Assembly: GCA_965220985.1 (NCBI GenBank)
Contig: OZ244854.1
Span: 558,001 to 622,000, forward strand
DNA from: JAPPHA01 sp965220985
GTDB taxonomy: Bacteria > Pseudomonadota > Alphaproteobacteria > Rhodobacterales > Rhodobacteraceae
Direction: 5' to 3'
Length of the DNA stretch: 64,000 nucleotides
Under the pieces are notes generated by a model. It searched no databases, was not told the DNA's origin, and saw nothing but the letters and a program-made list of their open reading frames with translations. Within the stretch, counting starts at the first letter, position 1; every line of letters begins with the position of its first letter. Position numbers and translations under genes: made by a program. Shown in pieces: positions 8,963-18,202 of the stretch.

Positions 8963-9711
8963 CAGAACAATCCCGGATTCAGGGGGGATGCGGCTGTCAT
9001 GCCACCGTCCACCGTGAAGCACGCACCGCTGACATAGGTCGACTTCTCCGAAGCCAGCCAGGCCACCATCTCGGCGATGTCAGACGGCTTGCCAAACCGT
9101 CCCACCGGGTGTCTGGCCAATGCGTCGGCCATTGCCTTTTCCGGATCGCTTGCCAGCGCAAAGGCGCTATCGGCCATTTCGGTCATGATCCAGCCGGGGC
9201 AGATTGCATTGCACCGCACCTTGGGGCCGTGATCAACGGCAATGGAGCGAGTCAGCCCGTGCACCCATGCCTTGGATGCGTTGTAGAGCGCCATCGACGG
9301 GTCGGCGACCATCCCCGAGATCGAACCGATGTTGACGATGTTGCCGCCCCTATCGCTCATGTCCTTCAGAGCCTCACGGCACATGTTGAACACGCCCTTG
9401 CAGTTGACATTCATGACCAGATCCCAGTCGGCATCGTCGCTGTCGGCAACGGTCTTTTCGACCTGAACGCCCGCATTGTTGACCAGCAGCGCCACTGGTC
9501 CAAATGCCTCTCGCGCCGCCTCGACCAGTCGAACGGAATCTTCCGTCCTGGAGACATCCGCAGTGACCCAGGCGACGTCGTCTTGCAGGTCGTCGGGCCG
9601 GCCTCCCCGTCCACATGTGACCACTTGGAATTCGTCCGCGACAAGCCGATCGACAATTGCCCTGCCGATGCCACGACTGCCGCCCGTGACGATTGCCGAA
9701 TTCTCAGACAT
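8962..9711 (-). CDS. SDR-family oxidoreductase (possible D-carnitine dehydrogenase)
   Basis: 249 residues, a classical short-chain dehydrogenase. It has TGGSRGIG near the N-terminus, NNAG at about 85-88, the catalytic Tyr-x3-Lys in YNASKAW, and a C-terminal TVDGGM. It lies inside the carnitine cluster between the BKACE gene and the carnitine-dehydrogenase-like gene. A plausible role is oxidation of the other carnitine enantiomer to the same 3-dehydro compound, but this is inference; SDR sequence alone does not give the substrate. Its start codon overlaps a 51-codon ORF upstream, and its stop overlaps the next start. Confidence 0.75.
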   Translation of the reverse strand: MSENSAIVTGGSRGIGRAIVDRLVADEFQVVTCGRGGRPDDLQDDVAWVTADVSRTEDSVRLVEAAREAFGPVALLVNNAGVQVEKTVADSDDADWDLVMNVNCKGVFNMCREALKDMSDRGGNIVNIGSISGMVADPSMALYNASKAWVHGLTRSIAVDHGPKVRCNAICPGWIMTEMADSAFALASDPEKAMADALARHPVGRFGKPSDIAEMVAWLASEKSTYVSGACFTVDGGMTAASPLNPGLF

Positions 9712-9859
9712 GGGGGATCAAACCGTTGCAAGCGGGCGCATCGAAGCATCTACAAGCGATGACCGCAATGAACGCGCCGCCTGTTGCGAAGTTCAGAGCC
9801 GCGTTCGTGCCGCCCTTTCCGCTTGCCACAGCGGGGTTGATCAACACTTCAGCCTGCAT
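9704..9859 (-). CDS. Small 51-residue ORF coupled to the SDR gene
   Basis: A short frame fills the only sizeable gap in this operon. It starts with ATG at 9859, 12 nt after the BKACE stop, and ends with TGA at 9704-9706, overlapping the SDR start (ATG 9711-9709). GAGAG lies nine bases upstream of the ATG. The product begins MQAEVLINPAVASGKGG and has a mildly hydrophobic middle (ALNFATGGAFIAVIAC) with three cysteines. I recognise no family. The fit to both neighbours suggests translational coupling; it could be a small protein or simply a leader that delivers ribosomes to the SDR. Confidence 0.4.
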   Translation of the reverse strand: MQAEVLINPAVASGKGGTNAALNFATGGAFIAVIACRCFDAPACNGLIPHV

Positions 9860-9871
9860 CCTCGTGCTCTC

Positions 9872-10801
9872 TCAAAACGCGACCCGATCGCCACCTTTCA
9901 GCCCAAGGCGCTCACGCACCTCGGCAGGGGTGGCGACCTGGAGGCCGAGATTTTCGATGATGTTGCGGATCTTTGTCACCTGCTGGGCACTTGAAACCGC
10001 CTTTTCGCCAGGACCGATGTAGAGGCTGTCCTCCATGCCCACCCGCACGTTGCCACCCAAAATGGCGCTTTGGGTCGTCAATGGCATCTGGTGTCGCCCC
10101 GCAGCCAGGACCGACCATTCGTAATCGTCGCCGAAGAGCTTGTTGGCGATGGTGTGCATGTGCATGAGATTGTCCGGATCGGCTCCAACCCCGCCCAGAA
10201 TCCCGAACACCATCTGCACGAATATCGGCCCCTTGATCCAACCCTGATCGATGATCCAGGCAAGGTTGTACAGATGCCCAAGGTCGTAGCACTCGAACTC
10301 GAACTGCGTGCCGTGACCCTCGCCCAGTTCCTTGACGCAATACTCGATGTCCGCAAACGTGTTGCGGAAGATGAAGTCGCGGGTCATCTCCAGAAACTCG
10401 GGCTCCCAAGGATGCTTCCATTGGGAATACTTGTCCATCATCGGGAAAATGCCAAAGTTCATCGAACCCATGTTCATGCTGGCCATTTCCGGACTGGTGC
10501 GGGTGGCGGCGCGCAACCGTTCCTCGCGAGTCATGCCCAGCCCGCCGCCGGTGGAGACATTCATGACCGCATCGCTCGACTGCTTGATTCGTGGCAGAAA
10601 CTCCATGAACAGGTCGGGGTCAGGATCCGGTTTGCCGGTTTCGGGGTCGCGGGCGTGCAGGTGGATGATGCTGGCGCCGGCCTCGGCGGCCTCGATGCTC
10701 GCATGGGCGATTTCGCTCGGCGTGATCGGCAGGTGTTCCGACATTGTCGGCGTGTGGATGCCGCCCGTGGGCGCACATGTGATGATGACGGATTTTGCCA
10801 T
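9872..10801 (-). CDS. BKACE-family beta-keto acid cleavage enzyme (dehydrocarnitine cleavage)
   Basis: 309 residues of the 3-keto-5-aminohexanoate cleavage/BKACE family. The metal-binding HLHARDP motif (about residue 47) and the phosphate-type loop NVSTGGG are visible, and length and overall fold signature match throughout. BKACE enzymes condense a beta-keto acid with acetyl-CoA to give acetoacetate and a new CoA thioester. With a carnitine-dehydrogenase-like gene alongside, the substrate is probably 3-dehydrocarnitine, giving betainyl-CoA. ATG 10801 lies just 3 nt after the upstream SDR stop. No dedicated thioesterase gene is visible in the cluster. Confidence 0.85.
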   Translation of the reverse strand: MAKSVIITCAPTGGIHTPTMSEHLPITPSEIAHASIEAAEAGASIIHLHARDPETGKPDPDPDLFMEFLPRIKQSSDAVMNVSTGGGLGMTREERLRAATRTSPEMASMNMGSMNFGIFPMMDKYSQWKHPWEPEFLEMTRDFIFRNTFADIEYCVKELGEGHGTQFEFECYDLGHLYNLAWIIDQGWIKGPIFVQMVFGILGGVGADPDNLMHMHTIANKLFGDDYEWSVLAAGRHQMPLTTQSAILGGNVRVGMEDSLYIGPGEKAVSSAQQVTKIRNIIENLGLQVATPAEVRERLGLKGGDRVAF

Positions 10802-10804
10802 TGA

Positions 10805-11605
10805 TCAGAGCCTCATTTGTTGAACTTGCGCGGTCAGGCCGCCGTCCAGAATCCAGAGCTGGCCCGAAGCATAGCGCGCCTCGTCAGATGCCAGCCAATT
10901 GACTAGGTTTGCAATGTCCGCAGGCTTGCCAAAGGTGCGCAGCGGATGGATATCGCAGGCAGCCTGCCGACGTTGCGCCGGAGATTGTTCGCCAACGCCA
11001 GAGCCTCCTCCCTCGAAGAAACTCTTCAGCATCGGCGTGTCCACGTAACCTGGACAGATGGCGTTGACGCGAATGCCCTCGGGTCCGTGGTCGCAGGCCA
11101 TCGCCCGGGTCAGCGCGTGAACCGCACCCTTGGTTGAACAGTAAACAGCAAGGCCGGGGTCGGCAATGAACCCGTCATACGACCCGAAATTGATGATCGA
11201 CGCACCAGCGCCTGATTTGGCTGCCTCGCGCAAGAGCGGCAAAGCGTGTTTGGATGCGAGGAAGGTGCCGGTGACGTTCACCGCGAACGAGCGGTTCCAC
11301 TCTTCAAGCGTCGTGTGCTCGATAGTCTTTTCGACCTCGATCCCTGCGGCGTTGACAAGAATGTCGAGCTTGCCCGACCGGGCCATGGTCTCGGCCATCG
11401 CGGATTGCACCTCGTCTTCGCTGGCCACATCCATGCGCAGGAATACGCTGCCGTCGTCGTCATGCTCGGCGAGTGACCCGTGCTCGCTCAGATCGGCGGC
11501 ATAGACTGTCGCCCCTTCACGCAGAAACCGTGCGCAGACCGCGCGACCAATTCCACCGCGCCCGCCAGTGACCAGCGCGACCTTTCCGGCCAGCATTCCG
11601 CTCAT
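10805..11605 (-). CDS. SDR-family oxidoreductase
   Basis: 266 residues with TGGRGGIG, the NAAG variant of NNAG, the catalytic Tyr-x3-Lys in YCSTKGA, and a C-terminal ILDGG: a classical SDR. ATG 11605 is preceded by AAAGGAA at good spacing; the frame is open further upstream but that part is not protein-like. It is the second SDR of the cluster and only distantly like the one at 8962-9711, so the two probably differ in substrate or stereochemistry. Likely a 3-hydroxy-quaternary-amine or hydroxybutyrate-type dehydrogenase; substrate unproven. Confidence 0.75.
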   Translation of the reverse strand: MSGMLAGKVALVTGGRGGIGRAVCARFLREGATVYAADLSEHGSLAEHDDDGSVFLRMDVASEDEVQSAMAETMARSGKLDILVNAAGIEVEKTIEHTTLEEWNRSFAVNVTGTFLASKHALPLLREAAKSGAGASIINFGSYDGFIADPGLAVYCSTKGAVHALTRAMACDHGPEGIRVNAICPGYVDTPMLKSFFEGGGSGVGEQSPAQRRQAACDIHPLRTFGKPADIANLVNWLASDEARYASGQLWILDGGLTAQVQQMRL

Positions 11606-11692
11606 CCGCGAATTCCTTTCAATCGTCCGAGTTTGGTTCGAAACGGCGGGGACATGCGGAAGACGCTTGCGCGCCACCGCTGCCGCTTGAGG

Positions 11693-12832
11693 TTACGGTG
11701 CCGCGCGCGAATAGGCGTCGAGCACGAGCCCGTGAAAATGGTGGACCGCATGCTCCGACTTGCCGGAGCCGTTCGGATCGTTGACGATTCGGCCCTGCGT
11801 GAAAGCCGGCGTGTTCATGCCGCGTTGCACGCTCTCGACCAGATTGATGTCCTCGACCTGCAGCACGTCATCGATGTACCGGATCGCGTCCAACTCCATC
11901 TCGTTGGGCTCGGGCGTCTCGAGGAAGAAATCGTAGGTCTCGAAAGTTTGGTCCGGACCTTGCGGAATGATGTTCATCACGATCATGCTCGACCGGCCCG
12001 GGTAGCGCATCAGGCAAGTGTTGGGCCAGAGCCACCAGACCGCATGGGTGCGCACAGTCGCGTTCGACACGTCGTAGGCGGTGTTGGCGCCTTTTCCGGC
12101 CTCGGCCATGTGACTGGAATAGATCCCGTGAGTGGTCACCTTGTAGGTGTCCATGTCCACCAGATCGCAGAAGTCCTTGTGGGCGGTCGGGCAGTGGTAG
12201 CACTCGAGGAAGTTGTCGACGACGTTCTTCCAGTTGGACTTGATGTCGTAGGTCAAGCGGTGTCCGAAGGTCAGGCTTTCGATATCCGGTGCCCAGTATC
12301 TGATTTCGGTTTCCAGATTGTCAGACTGGGCGGAGAGCGACGGCGCCTCCGGGTCGAGGTTGACGAAGACAAAACCGCAGAATTCCTCGACCTGAACCTG
12401 GTCGAGACAAATCTGCCTCGGATCGAAGTCCTCGAGATTCTCCGTATGCGGCGCGCGCGCGAGATTGCCATCGAGCCTGTAGACCCAGGCGTGATAGGGA
12501 CACATGATCCGCGTCGTGCTGCCGTCCCCGGAGAGCAACACGTGCGCCCGGTGCTTGCAGACATTGTAGAACGCCCGCAGAACGCCTTCGCGATCGCGCA
12601 CGACGGCAATCGGCTGACCGGCGATCTCGACGGTCGTGTAGGAACCCGGTTCCCGCACTTTCTCGACATGACAGACCCACTGCCATGACTTCGAGACGAT
12701 CGCTTCGAGATCGGCATTGTACCAGTCGGCTCCGATGTAGGCCTCCTTGCGGAGCGACAGGGAGCGAGACGGGCTTTTGTCAAAACCGTCGCCGATGGTC
12801 CGGAAATCCTGGGGTCCTGGCAATCCAGTCAT
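11693..12832 (-). CDS. Rieske non-haem iron oxygenase, alpha subunit (betaine/carnitine type)
   Basis: 379 residues. The Rieske [2Fe-2S] site is complete: CKH then CPYHAW about 18 residues on (roughly 83-105). The mononuclear iron site follows in the catalytic domain as NFLECYHCPTAHKDFC. This is the aromatic-ring-hydroxylating-oxygenase alpha family; members acting on quaternary amines include glycine betaine demethylase (GbcA), stachydrine demethylase and carnitine monooxygenase (CntA). Next to a betaine importer and a carnitine pathway, glycine betaine demethylation is the most likely job. No reductase partner (GbcB/CntB) is encoded nearby. ATG 12832 has GAGGA upstream. Confidence 0.8.
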   Translation of the reverse strand: MTGLPGPQDFRTIGDGFDKSPSRSLSLRKEAYIGADWYNADLEAIVSKSWQWVCHVEKVREPGSYTTVEIAGQPIAVVRDREGVLRAFYNVCKHRAHVLLSGDGSTTRIMCPYHAWVYRLDGNLARAPHTENLEDFDPRQICLDQVQVEEFCGFVFVNLDPEAPSLSAQSDNLETEIRYWAPDIESLTFGHRLTYDIKSNWKNVVDNFLECYHCPTAHKDFCDLVDMDTYKVTTHGIYSSHMAEAGKGANTAYDVSNATVRTHAVWWLWPNTCLMRYPGRSSMIVMNIIPQGPDQTFETYDFFLETPEPNEMELDAIRYIDDVLQVEDINLVESVQRGMNTPAFTQGRIVNDPNGSGKSEHAVHHFHGLVLDAYSRAAP

Positions 12833-12941
12833 GGGGATCCTCGCAGATTGGGAGCCTCGGGCAATTGTCCCTGGCAAGACGGGATCCAGATTTGCGCCAA
12901 CCCTTGCGCGACTCTTGACCTGAAACGCCTCGTTTTTTCCC

Positions 12942-14054
12942 TCACTGGCCGGATTGATCGTTACCGCTCATTCTGTGCATCGGCCGCGCGCGAAACTCGA
13001 AGGGAATCCGGCCCTGGACTCTGTCCTTGGTCGGGGGCAGTCCGAACCGGTCCTTGTAGGCGCGGCTGAAATGCACCTGACTGGAAAACCCCGAGGCGAT
13101 CGCGATCTCCAGCATCGAGAGCGTGGTCTGGGTCACGAGCCCACGCGCGCGATCCAGCCGCATGTCCCGGTAATAGAGAGTCGGGGTTTTCTTGAGGTAC
13201 TGGGCAAACAGTCGGTTAAGCTGGCGATGCGACACATCGGCGATCCGGCAGATCTCGGAAATCGGGTGCGGATCCTCCAGATTCGCCTCCATTGCCTTGA
13301 CCGCGGCGCGGATCGAATCGGGAACTGCACACCCCAAGGGTTCTGCATCTTGCGGATTCTGAGGCGTTCCCCGATCTCGAAGTTCCGGGAAGAGCACGTA
13401 GCGCGCCGCGGCATTCGCGAGATCGACGCCGTGGATGTCCTGCAGGATGTGCAGGGCGAAGTCGAAGGACGCAGCGCCGCCGCAACAACTGATGCGGTTG
13501 TCATCGAACACGTAGAGATTCTCGCTGACCTCGATGTCCGGGTAGAGTTCCCGAAACGCGTCAATGTGCTCGTAATGAACGGTCGCCCGACGACCTTTCA
13601 AGAGACCGGCGTGCGCCAGCACGAAGGCGCCGGTGTCGATCCCTCCGATGGTCACGTTGCGTCGCGCCGCCTGACGCAGCACCGAGCAGATTGCGCTGGT
13701 GCCGTACTTTTCGGGTGTCCAGCTTGACGAAACGATCAGGAAGTCGATGTCATTTTCCGAGAGGGTCTCGAGTGGCGCCGTGGCCATCTCCATGCCATTG
13801 CTGGCCGTGCATGCACCGCCGCTCTCGGAGACGAATTCCCAGCTGAAATGCGAAATTCCTTCGAGATAGTTCGCTGCGCGAAACGGATCCACGAATCCGA
13901 CGGTCGCGGCCATGTTGAAACTTGGGGTGACGATGATCCCAAGTCGTATCGCGCGGTCGCCTAATCCCAAGCTGGGTCCATCCAGGTCAAAATTCAGTCC
14001 GTTGCCAGTAAAACTTTCTCGGATCTCCTGCAATAGTAGTGTATTGGTGCACAA
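12942..14054 (-). CDS. GlxA-type AraC-family transcription regulator (CdhR/GbdR-like)
   Basis: About 370 residues: an N-terminal DJ-1/PfpI (class I amidotransferase-like) domain, visible from RLGIIVTPSF to about residue 220, and a C-terminal AraC-type double helix-turn-helix (about 265-350, including VSHRQLNRLF and FSRAYKDRFG). Regulators of this layout control carnitine and glycine betaine catabolism (CdhR, GbdR). It is divergent from the binding protein of the importer and upstream of the catabolic genes. The longest frame starts with TTG at 14054, only 34 nt from the divergent gene, so the true start may lie further in (for example TTG near 13970). Confidence 0.85.
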   Translation of the reverse strand: MCTNTLLLQEIRESFTGNGLNFDLDGPSLGLGDRAIRLGIIVTPSFNMAATVGFVDPFRAANYLEGISHFSWEFVSESGGACTASNGMEMATAPLETLSENDIDFLIVSSSWTPEKYGTSAICSVLRQAARRNVTIGGIDTGAFVLAHAGLLKGRRATVHYEHIDAFRELYPDIEVSENLYVFDDNRISCCGGAASFDFALHILQDIHGVDLANAAARYVLFPELRDRGTPQNPQDAEPLGCAVPDSIRAAVKAMEANLEDPHPISEICRIADVSHRQLNRLFAQYLKKTPTLYYRDMRLDRARGLVTQTTLSMLEIAIASGFSSQVHFSRAYKDRFGLPPTKDRVQGRIPFEFRARPMHRMSGNDQSGQ

Positions 14055-14088
14055 TGAAAGTGCCTATCAACCTTCAAGGAGATCAGCC

Positions 14089-15039
14089 ATGAAAACACTT
14101 GCCACGAGCATCAGTGTCCTCTCCCTGGCCGGTGCCGTCCACGCCGCCGACCTCGGAGCTGTCGACGAGCCAATCAAGCTCGCAATCAACGAGTGGACCG
14201 GCCAGCACGTCACGACCCACGTGGCGGGCGAGATGCTCAAAGCCGCCGGTTATCAGGTCGAGTACGTGACCGCCGGCTACATGAACATGTATCAGGCCAT
14301 GTCCGACGGCGATCTCCATGCCGCTCTGGAAATCTGGTCATCCAATGTCAGCGACGACTATGCCAAGCACGTCGACGCCGGCGGCGTGACCGAAATCGGT
14401 GATCTCGGTCTCGATGCGAAAGAAGGCATCGCCTACCCGGCCCATGTGGCCGAAATCTGCCCGGGTCTGCCGGCTTGGGAAGCGCTCAAGGACTGCGCCC
14501 AGAACTTCGCGACCGCGGAAACCATTCCGATGGGCCGCCTGGTCGATTACCCCGCCGACTGGGGAACGCCGGGCGCCGATCGCATGACCGGACTGGACCT
14601 GCCGTTCAAGGCGGTCCCTGCCGGTTCGGAGGGAGCGCTCATCACCGAGCTTCGGGCATCGACCGAGAAGAACTCGCCGCTCCTGATCACCTTCTGGCAG
14701 CCGCATTGGGCGATGTCGGCCTATGACGTTCAGTTTGTCGATCTGCCGGAAGGCAACGACGACTGCTTCAACGACCCGTCCTGGGGGCCGAACCCCAACG
14801 CGACTCACGACTGCGACTTCGCGGCCTCGCGCATCTTCAAGGCAAGCTGGTCGGGAATGGCCGACAAGTGGCCGGCTGCTCATGAAATCCTGAGCAACTA
14901 CACCTTGAGCGTTGCTGACCAGCAGCCAATGATGGGCGCTGTCGACGTTGACGGGCGTTCGGTGGAAGAGGTGGTCGGCGAATGGATGGCCGCCAATGAG
15001 GCAACCTGGAAACCGGTCGTCGACGCAGCCACGAACTGA
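14089..15039 (+). CDS. Quaternary-amine ABC transporter, periplasmic binding protein (OpuAC/ProX family)
   Basis: 316 residues starting at ATG 14089 with AAGGAGA upstream. A cleavable signal peptide ends at VHA-A. The mature part begins IKLAINEWTGQH, the typical opening of OpuAC/ProX-family betaine and carnitine binding proteins, and carries tryptophans suited to an aromatic cage for a trimethylammonium group. It should capture glycine betaine, carnitine or a related compound in the periplasm for the ATPase and permease encoded next. It is divergent from the CdhR/GbdR-like regulator. Confidence 0.88.
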   Translation: MKTLATSISVLSLAGAVHAADLGAVDEPIKLAINEWTGQHVTTHVAGEMLKAAGYQVEYVTAGYMNMYQAMSDGDLHAALEIWSSNVSDDYAKHVDAGGVTEIGDLGLDAKEGIAYPAHVAEICPGLPAWEALKDCAQNFATAETIPMGRLVDYPADWGTPGADRMTGLDLPFKAVPAGSEGALITELRASTEKNSPLLITFWQPHWAMSAYDVQFVDLPEGNDDCFNDPSWGPNPNATHDCDFAASRIFKASWSGMADKWPAAHEILSNYTLSVADQQPMMGAVDVDGRSVEEVVGEWMAANEATWKPVVDAATN

Positions 15040-15059
15040 TCACGAGCCAGGCGCGCATC

Positions 15060-16127
15060 GTGAGCGACACATCCAGCGCCCCTGCCGCAATTTCCTGCAA
15101 GGGTCTGTGGCAGGTCTTCGGGGCAAATCCGGAGAAAAATCTGCAAGAGGCGTTGGAGCGCTGTGGCGGAGATGCGCGCCAGACAGCAGATGATCTGCGC
15201 AGCCGGGGCCTGATCCCGGCTGTGCAGGACGCCAGCTTCGAAGTTCAGGAAGGCGAACTCTTTGTCATCATGGGGCTGTCCGGATCGGGCAAGTCGACCA
15301 TGATCCGCTGCATCTCGCATCTGGTTCACGGAACCGCAGGCGAGATCCTGATCGAAGGCGAAGACATACTTCGCGCCAGCAAGAGTCGGCTGATCGAACT
15401 CAGGCGCCACAAGCTTGGCATGGTGTTCCAGCATTTCGGCCTCTTCCCGCACATGACGGTGGCCGAGAATGTCGCCTTTCCCTTGAAAATGCAGGGCCAC
15501 GACCGCAAGTCGCGCCATGCGCGGGCGCTTGAAGTGATCAAGATGGTCGGGCTGGATGGCCGCGAGGGCGCGTATCCGCGCGAGTTGTCGGGCGGACAGA
15601 AGCAGAGGGTCGGCATTGCCCGGTCGCTCGCGGTGAACCCCGACATCTGGTTCCTCGACGAACCATTCTCGGCGCTCGACCCGCTGATCCGGCGGCAGTT
15701 GCAGGACGAGTTTCTGAACATTCAGGCGACCCTGAAGAAATCCATCATATTCATCACCCACGACATCACCGAAGCTTTGAAACTGGCAGACCGGATCGCG
15801 ATCATGAAAGATGGCGCGATCGTGCAGATCGGCACCCCGACCGAGATCGTCCTGAACCCGGTGAGCGATTACGTCGCCGAGTTCTCGAAGGACGTGGCCA
15901 AGGGGCGGCATGCCAAGGTCGGTTCGGTCGTGGATCCGGAATATCCGACGCCCGAAAGCATCCCGGACGATCCCGGCTTGCGCACGGGCATGACCATCGA
16001 GACGGCGCTGGCGAAGTGCATGACGCTCTACGATCCGGTGCCCGTGCGTGACGACGTTGGCGATCTGGCCGGCTTCGTGCACCCCGGCAAGCTGGCCGCC
16101 GCGCTTCAGGTCGATTCGGATCAATGA
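15060..16127 (+). CDS. Quaternary-amine ABC transporter, ATPase (ProV/OpuAA family)
   Basis: 355 residues from a GTG at 15060. Walker A GLSGSGKST, signature LSGGQKQRV and Walker B WFLDEP are all present, followed by a C-terminal extension that should be a regulatory domain of the CBS type found in this family. A distinctive N-terminal extension (about 50 residues) precedes the ATPase core, as in ProV. It powers the importer together with the neighbours. It ends in an ATGA overlap with the permease gene. Confidence 0.9.
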   Translation: MSDTSSAPAAISCKGLWQVFGANPEKNLQEALERCGGDARQTADDLRSRGLIPAVQDASFEVQEGELFVIMGLSGSGKSTMIRCISHLVHGTAGEILIEGEDILRASKSRLIELRRHKLGMVFQHFGLFPHMTVAENVAFPLKMQGHDRKSRHARALEVIKMVGLDGREGAYPRELSGGQKQRVGIARSLAVNPDIWFLDEPFSALDPLIRRQLQDEFLNIQATLKKSIIFITHDITEALKLADRIAIMKDGAIVQIGTPTEIVLNPVSDYVAEFSKDVAKGRHAKVGSVVDPEYPTPESIPDDPGLRTGMTIETALAKCMTLYDPVPVRDDVGDLAGFVHPGKLAAALQVDSDQ

Positions 16128-18202
16128 CCGCCTTGGCGGATCCATCTCCTTCCATTGACAACCGCACCACGTTCCGGCTTGGCCCCGGCGCCTTGTGCGG
16201 ATGGGCCAGCGCCGCGGTCGGGCTGTTGTGCATTTCGCTCTCGCCATTCATTCCGTGGCTCGTCGAATGGCCCGCTGCGCTGACCGTTCCCGCCAATGAC
16301 TGGATCGGCGCGGTCACGGAGTTCATTCTTGCCTGGATGAAACCGACAGCACGGCTGTTCGCCGACCTGCTGGGATACCCGATGGCATGGGCGAATTTCC
16401 TGCTGGTGTCCACACCCTGGCCCATCGTCATCGGCGTCGTCACGGCGATCGGGTGGTATCTGGGCGGATGGCGCATGGCAGCGCTCGGACTTCTGGGTCT
16501 CGGTTTCGTGATCGCCTCGGGCTACTGGGTCGAAAGCATGAACACCTTGGCGCTGGTGGCGGTGTCCGTTCCGCTGGCATTGCTGGCTGGGCTGGCGATC
16601 GGCATGTTTGCCTATGAATACCCGCGTTTCCGCGCCATCGTTCAGGCCGTGCTGGATTTCATGCAGACCGTTCCGACGTTCGCCTATCTGACCCCGCTCC
16701 TGTTTCTGTTCGGGTTCGGGCCGGTGGTCGGCCTGATCGCCTCGGCGATCTATGCAGCTCCCCCGATGGCCCGAAACGTCCTTCTGGGGCTTGATCGGGT
16801 CGAGCCGGACATCAAGGACGCTGCCGTGATGTCGGGCGGCAACCGATTCCATCAGCTGTTCCTTGTCGAACTGCCGTCGGCCGCCACCCAGATCATGATT
16901 GGCGTGAACCAGAGCCTGATGGCCGCGCTGTCGATGGTGATCATCGCCGCCGTCATCGGCGGGTTCAACGACATAGGCTGGGAGGTTCTTCTGACCATGC
17001 GCAAGGCGCAGTTCGGACAGGCCTTTCTTGCCGGTCTGGTGATCGTGATCTTCGCGATGGTGATCGACCGAATGAGCGGCGCGTTGGCGCTGGAACGCAA
17101 GCGCCACGACAAGAGGGTCATCGTTGCCCTGCTGGCCGTGACCGCCGCGTTCACCGTGTTCCTGTGGGGCGACCTGCCGGAGCCTTCCACCTTCACCGTT
17201 TTCGATCCGGCGGCAGCGACAGTCGACGCGAGCCTCGGCAACTTCACTGCGGCCTACGGGTCCAACCTCGACACATTCAAGAACACCATTCTGTTCTACA
17301 TCATGCTGCCGCTTCGGATCGGGCTGGATCACGCCGTTCTTCCCTTCACCTGGGGGTTTGGCTGGACCGCAACGATGAGCACCGCATTGCTGGCTGTGGG
17401 CGTTCTGGGCGGCGCTTTGCTCGCGTGGAGCGGGCGCGTGATCGGCGGCGCCACGCTTCTTCTGTTTGTCATCATCGTCGAGACCGGGATCGCCGAGCTT
17501 CCCTGGCCGTTCATCATGGTCGTAACCGCCTTGCTCGGCTGGGTCTCAGGGGGCGCGCGGCTGTCGGCGACGGTCACGATCCTGATGGGTCTGGTCCTCA
17601 TCTCGGGGCTTTGGGACCGGGCGCTCCTGTCGCTCTATCTATCGGGCATCTCGGTTCTGGCCTGCGCAGTCTGGGGCGGGGCCATCGGCCTATTGTGTGC
17701 GGTCAGCCCAATGGCGTGGCGCGTTGTTCGCCCGATTTGCGACATGCTGCAGACCATCCCGCTGTTCGTGTTTCTCATTCCGGTTCTGATGTTCTTCCAG
17801 ATCGGCGAATTCTCGGCGTTTCTCGCGATTTGCGCCTACGCCATCGTGCCGATGGTCCGCTACACCCAGCACGGGCTGGTCAACACGCCCGAGGAACTGA
17901 TCGAGGCGGCAGTGTCATCGGGTGCGACTGAGGCGCAGATCATGCGCGAGGTGCGCATCCCGTATGCAGTTCCGACCATTCTTCTTGGGGTGAATCAGAC
18001 GATCCTCTACGCCTTCGCGATGCTGGTCATTGCCGCATTGATCGGCACGACCGGTCTTGGCCAATCGATCTTTCTTGCACTGGGGCAGGCTGATGTCGGC
18101 CTTGGTCTTGCGGCGGGCTTCGCGATGGCAATCCTTGCGCTCGTGGCAGACCGGATCGTGCAAGGATTCGCCGACGAGCAGCGGAAAGCCTTGGGGCTGT
18201 AG
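16124..18202 (+). CDS. Quaternary-amine ABC transporter, fused double permease
   Basis: 692 residues, about twice a normal ProW. Two permease modules lie in tandem: the first has its cytoplasmic coupling loop around MSGGNRFHQLFLVELP, the second around SSGATEAQIMREVRIP. Each is surrounded by five or six hydrophobic segments, so one polypeptide supplies both halves of the membrane channel. Such fusions occur in alphaproteobacterial glycine betaine/proline systems. The start overlaps the ATPase stop by 4 nt. No terminator with a T-run was seen after it. Confidence 0.9.
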   Translation: MTALADPSPSIDNRTTFRLGPGALCGWASAAVGLLCISLSPFIPWLVEWPAALTVPANDWIGAVTEFILAWMKPTARLFADLLGYPMAWANFLLVSTPWPIVIGVVTAIGWYLGGWRMAALGLLGLGFVIASGYWVESMNTLALVAVSVPLALLAGLAIGMFAYEYPRFRAIVQAVLDFMQTVPTFAYLTPLLFLFGFGPVVGLIASAIYAAPPMARNVLLGLDRVEPDIKDAAVMSGGNRFHQLFLVELPSAATQIMIGVNQSLMAALSMVIIAAVIGGFNDIGWEVLLTMRKAQFGQAFLAGLVIVIFAMVIDRMSGALALERKRHDKRVIVALLAVTAAFTVFLWGDLPEPSTFTVFDPAAATVDASLGNFTAAYGSNLDTFKNTILFYIMLPLRIGLDHAVLPFTWGFGWTATMSTALLAVGVLGGALLAWSGRVIGGATLLLFVIIVETGIAELPWPFIMVVTALLGWVSGGARLSATVTILMGLVLISGLWDRALLSLYLSGISVLACAVWGGAIGLLCAVSPMAWRVVRPICDMLQTIPLFVFLIPVLMFFQIGEFSAFLAICAYAIVPMVRYTQHGLVNTPEELIEAAVSSGATEAQIMREVRIPYAVPTILLGVNQTILYAFAMLVIAALIGTTGLGQSIFLALGQADVGLGLAAGFAMAILALVADRIVQGFADEQRKALGL

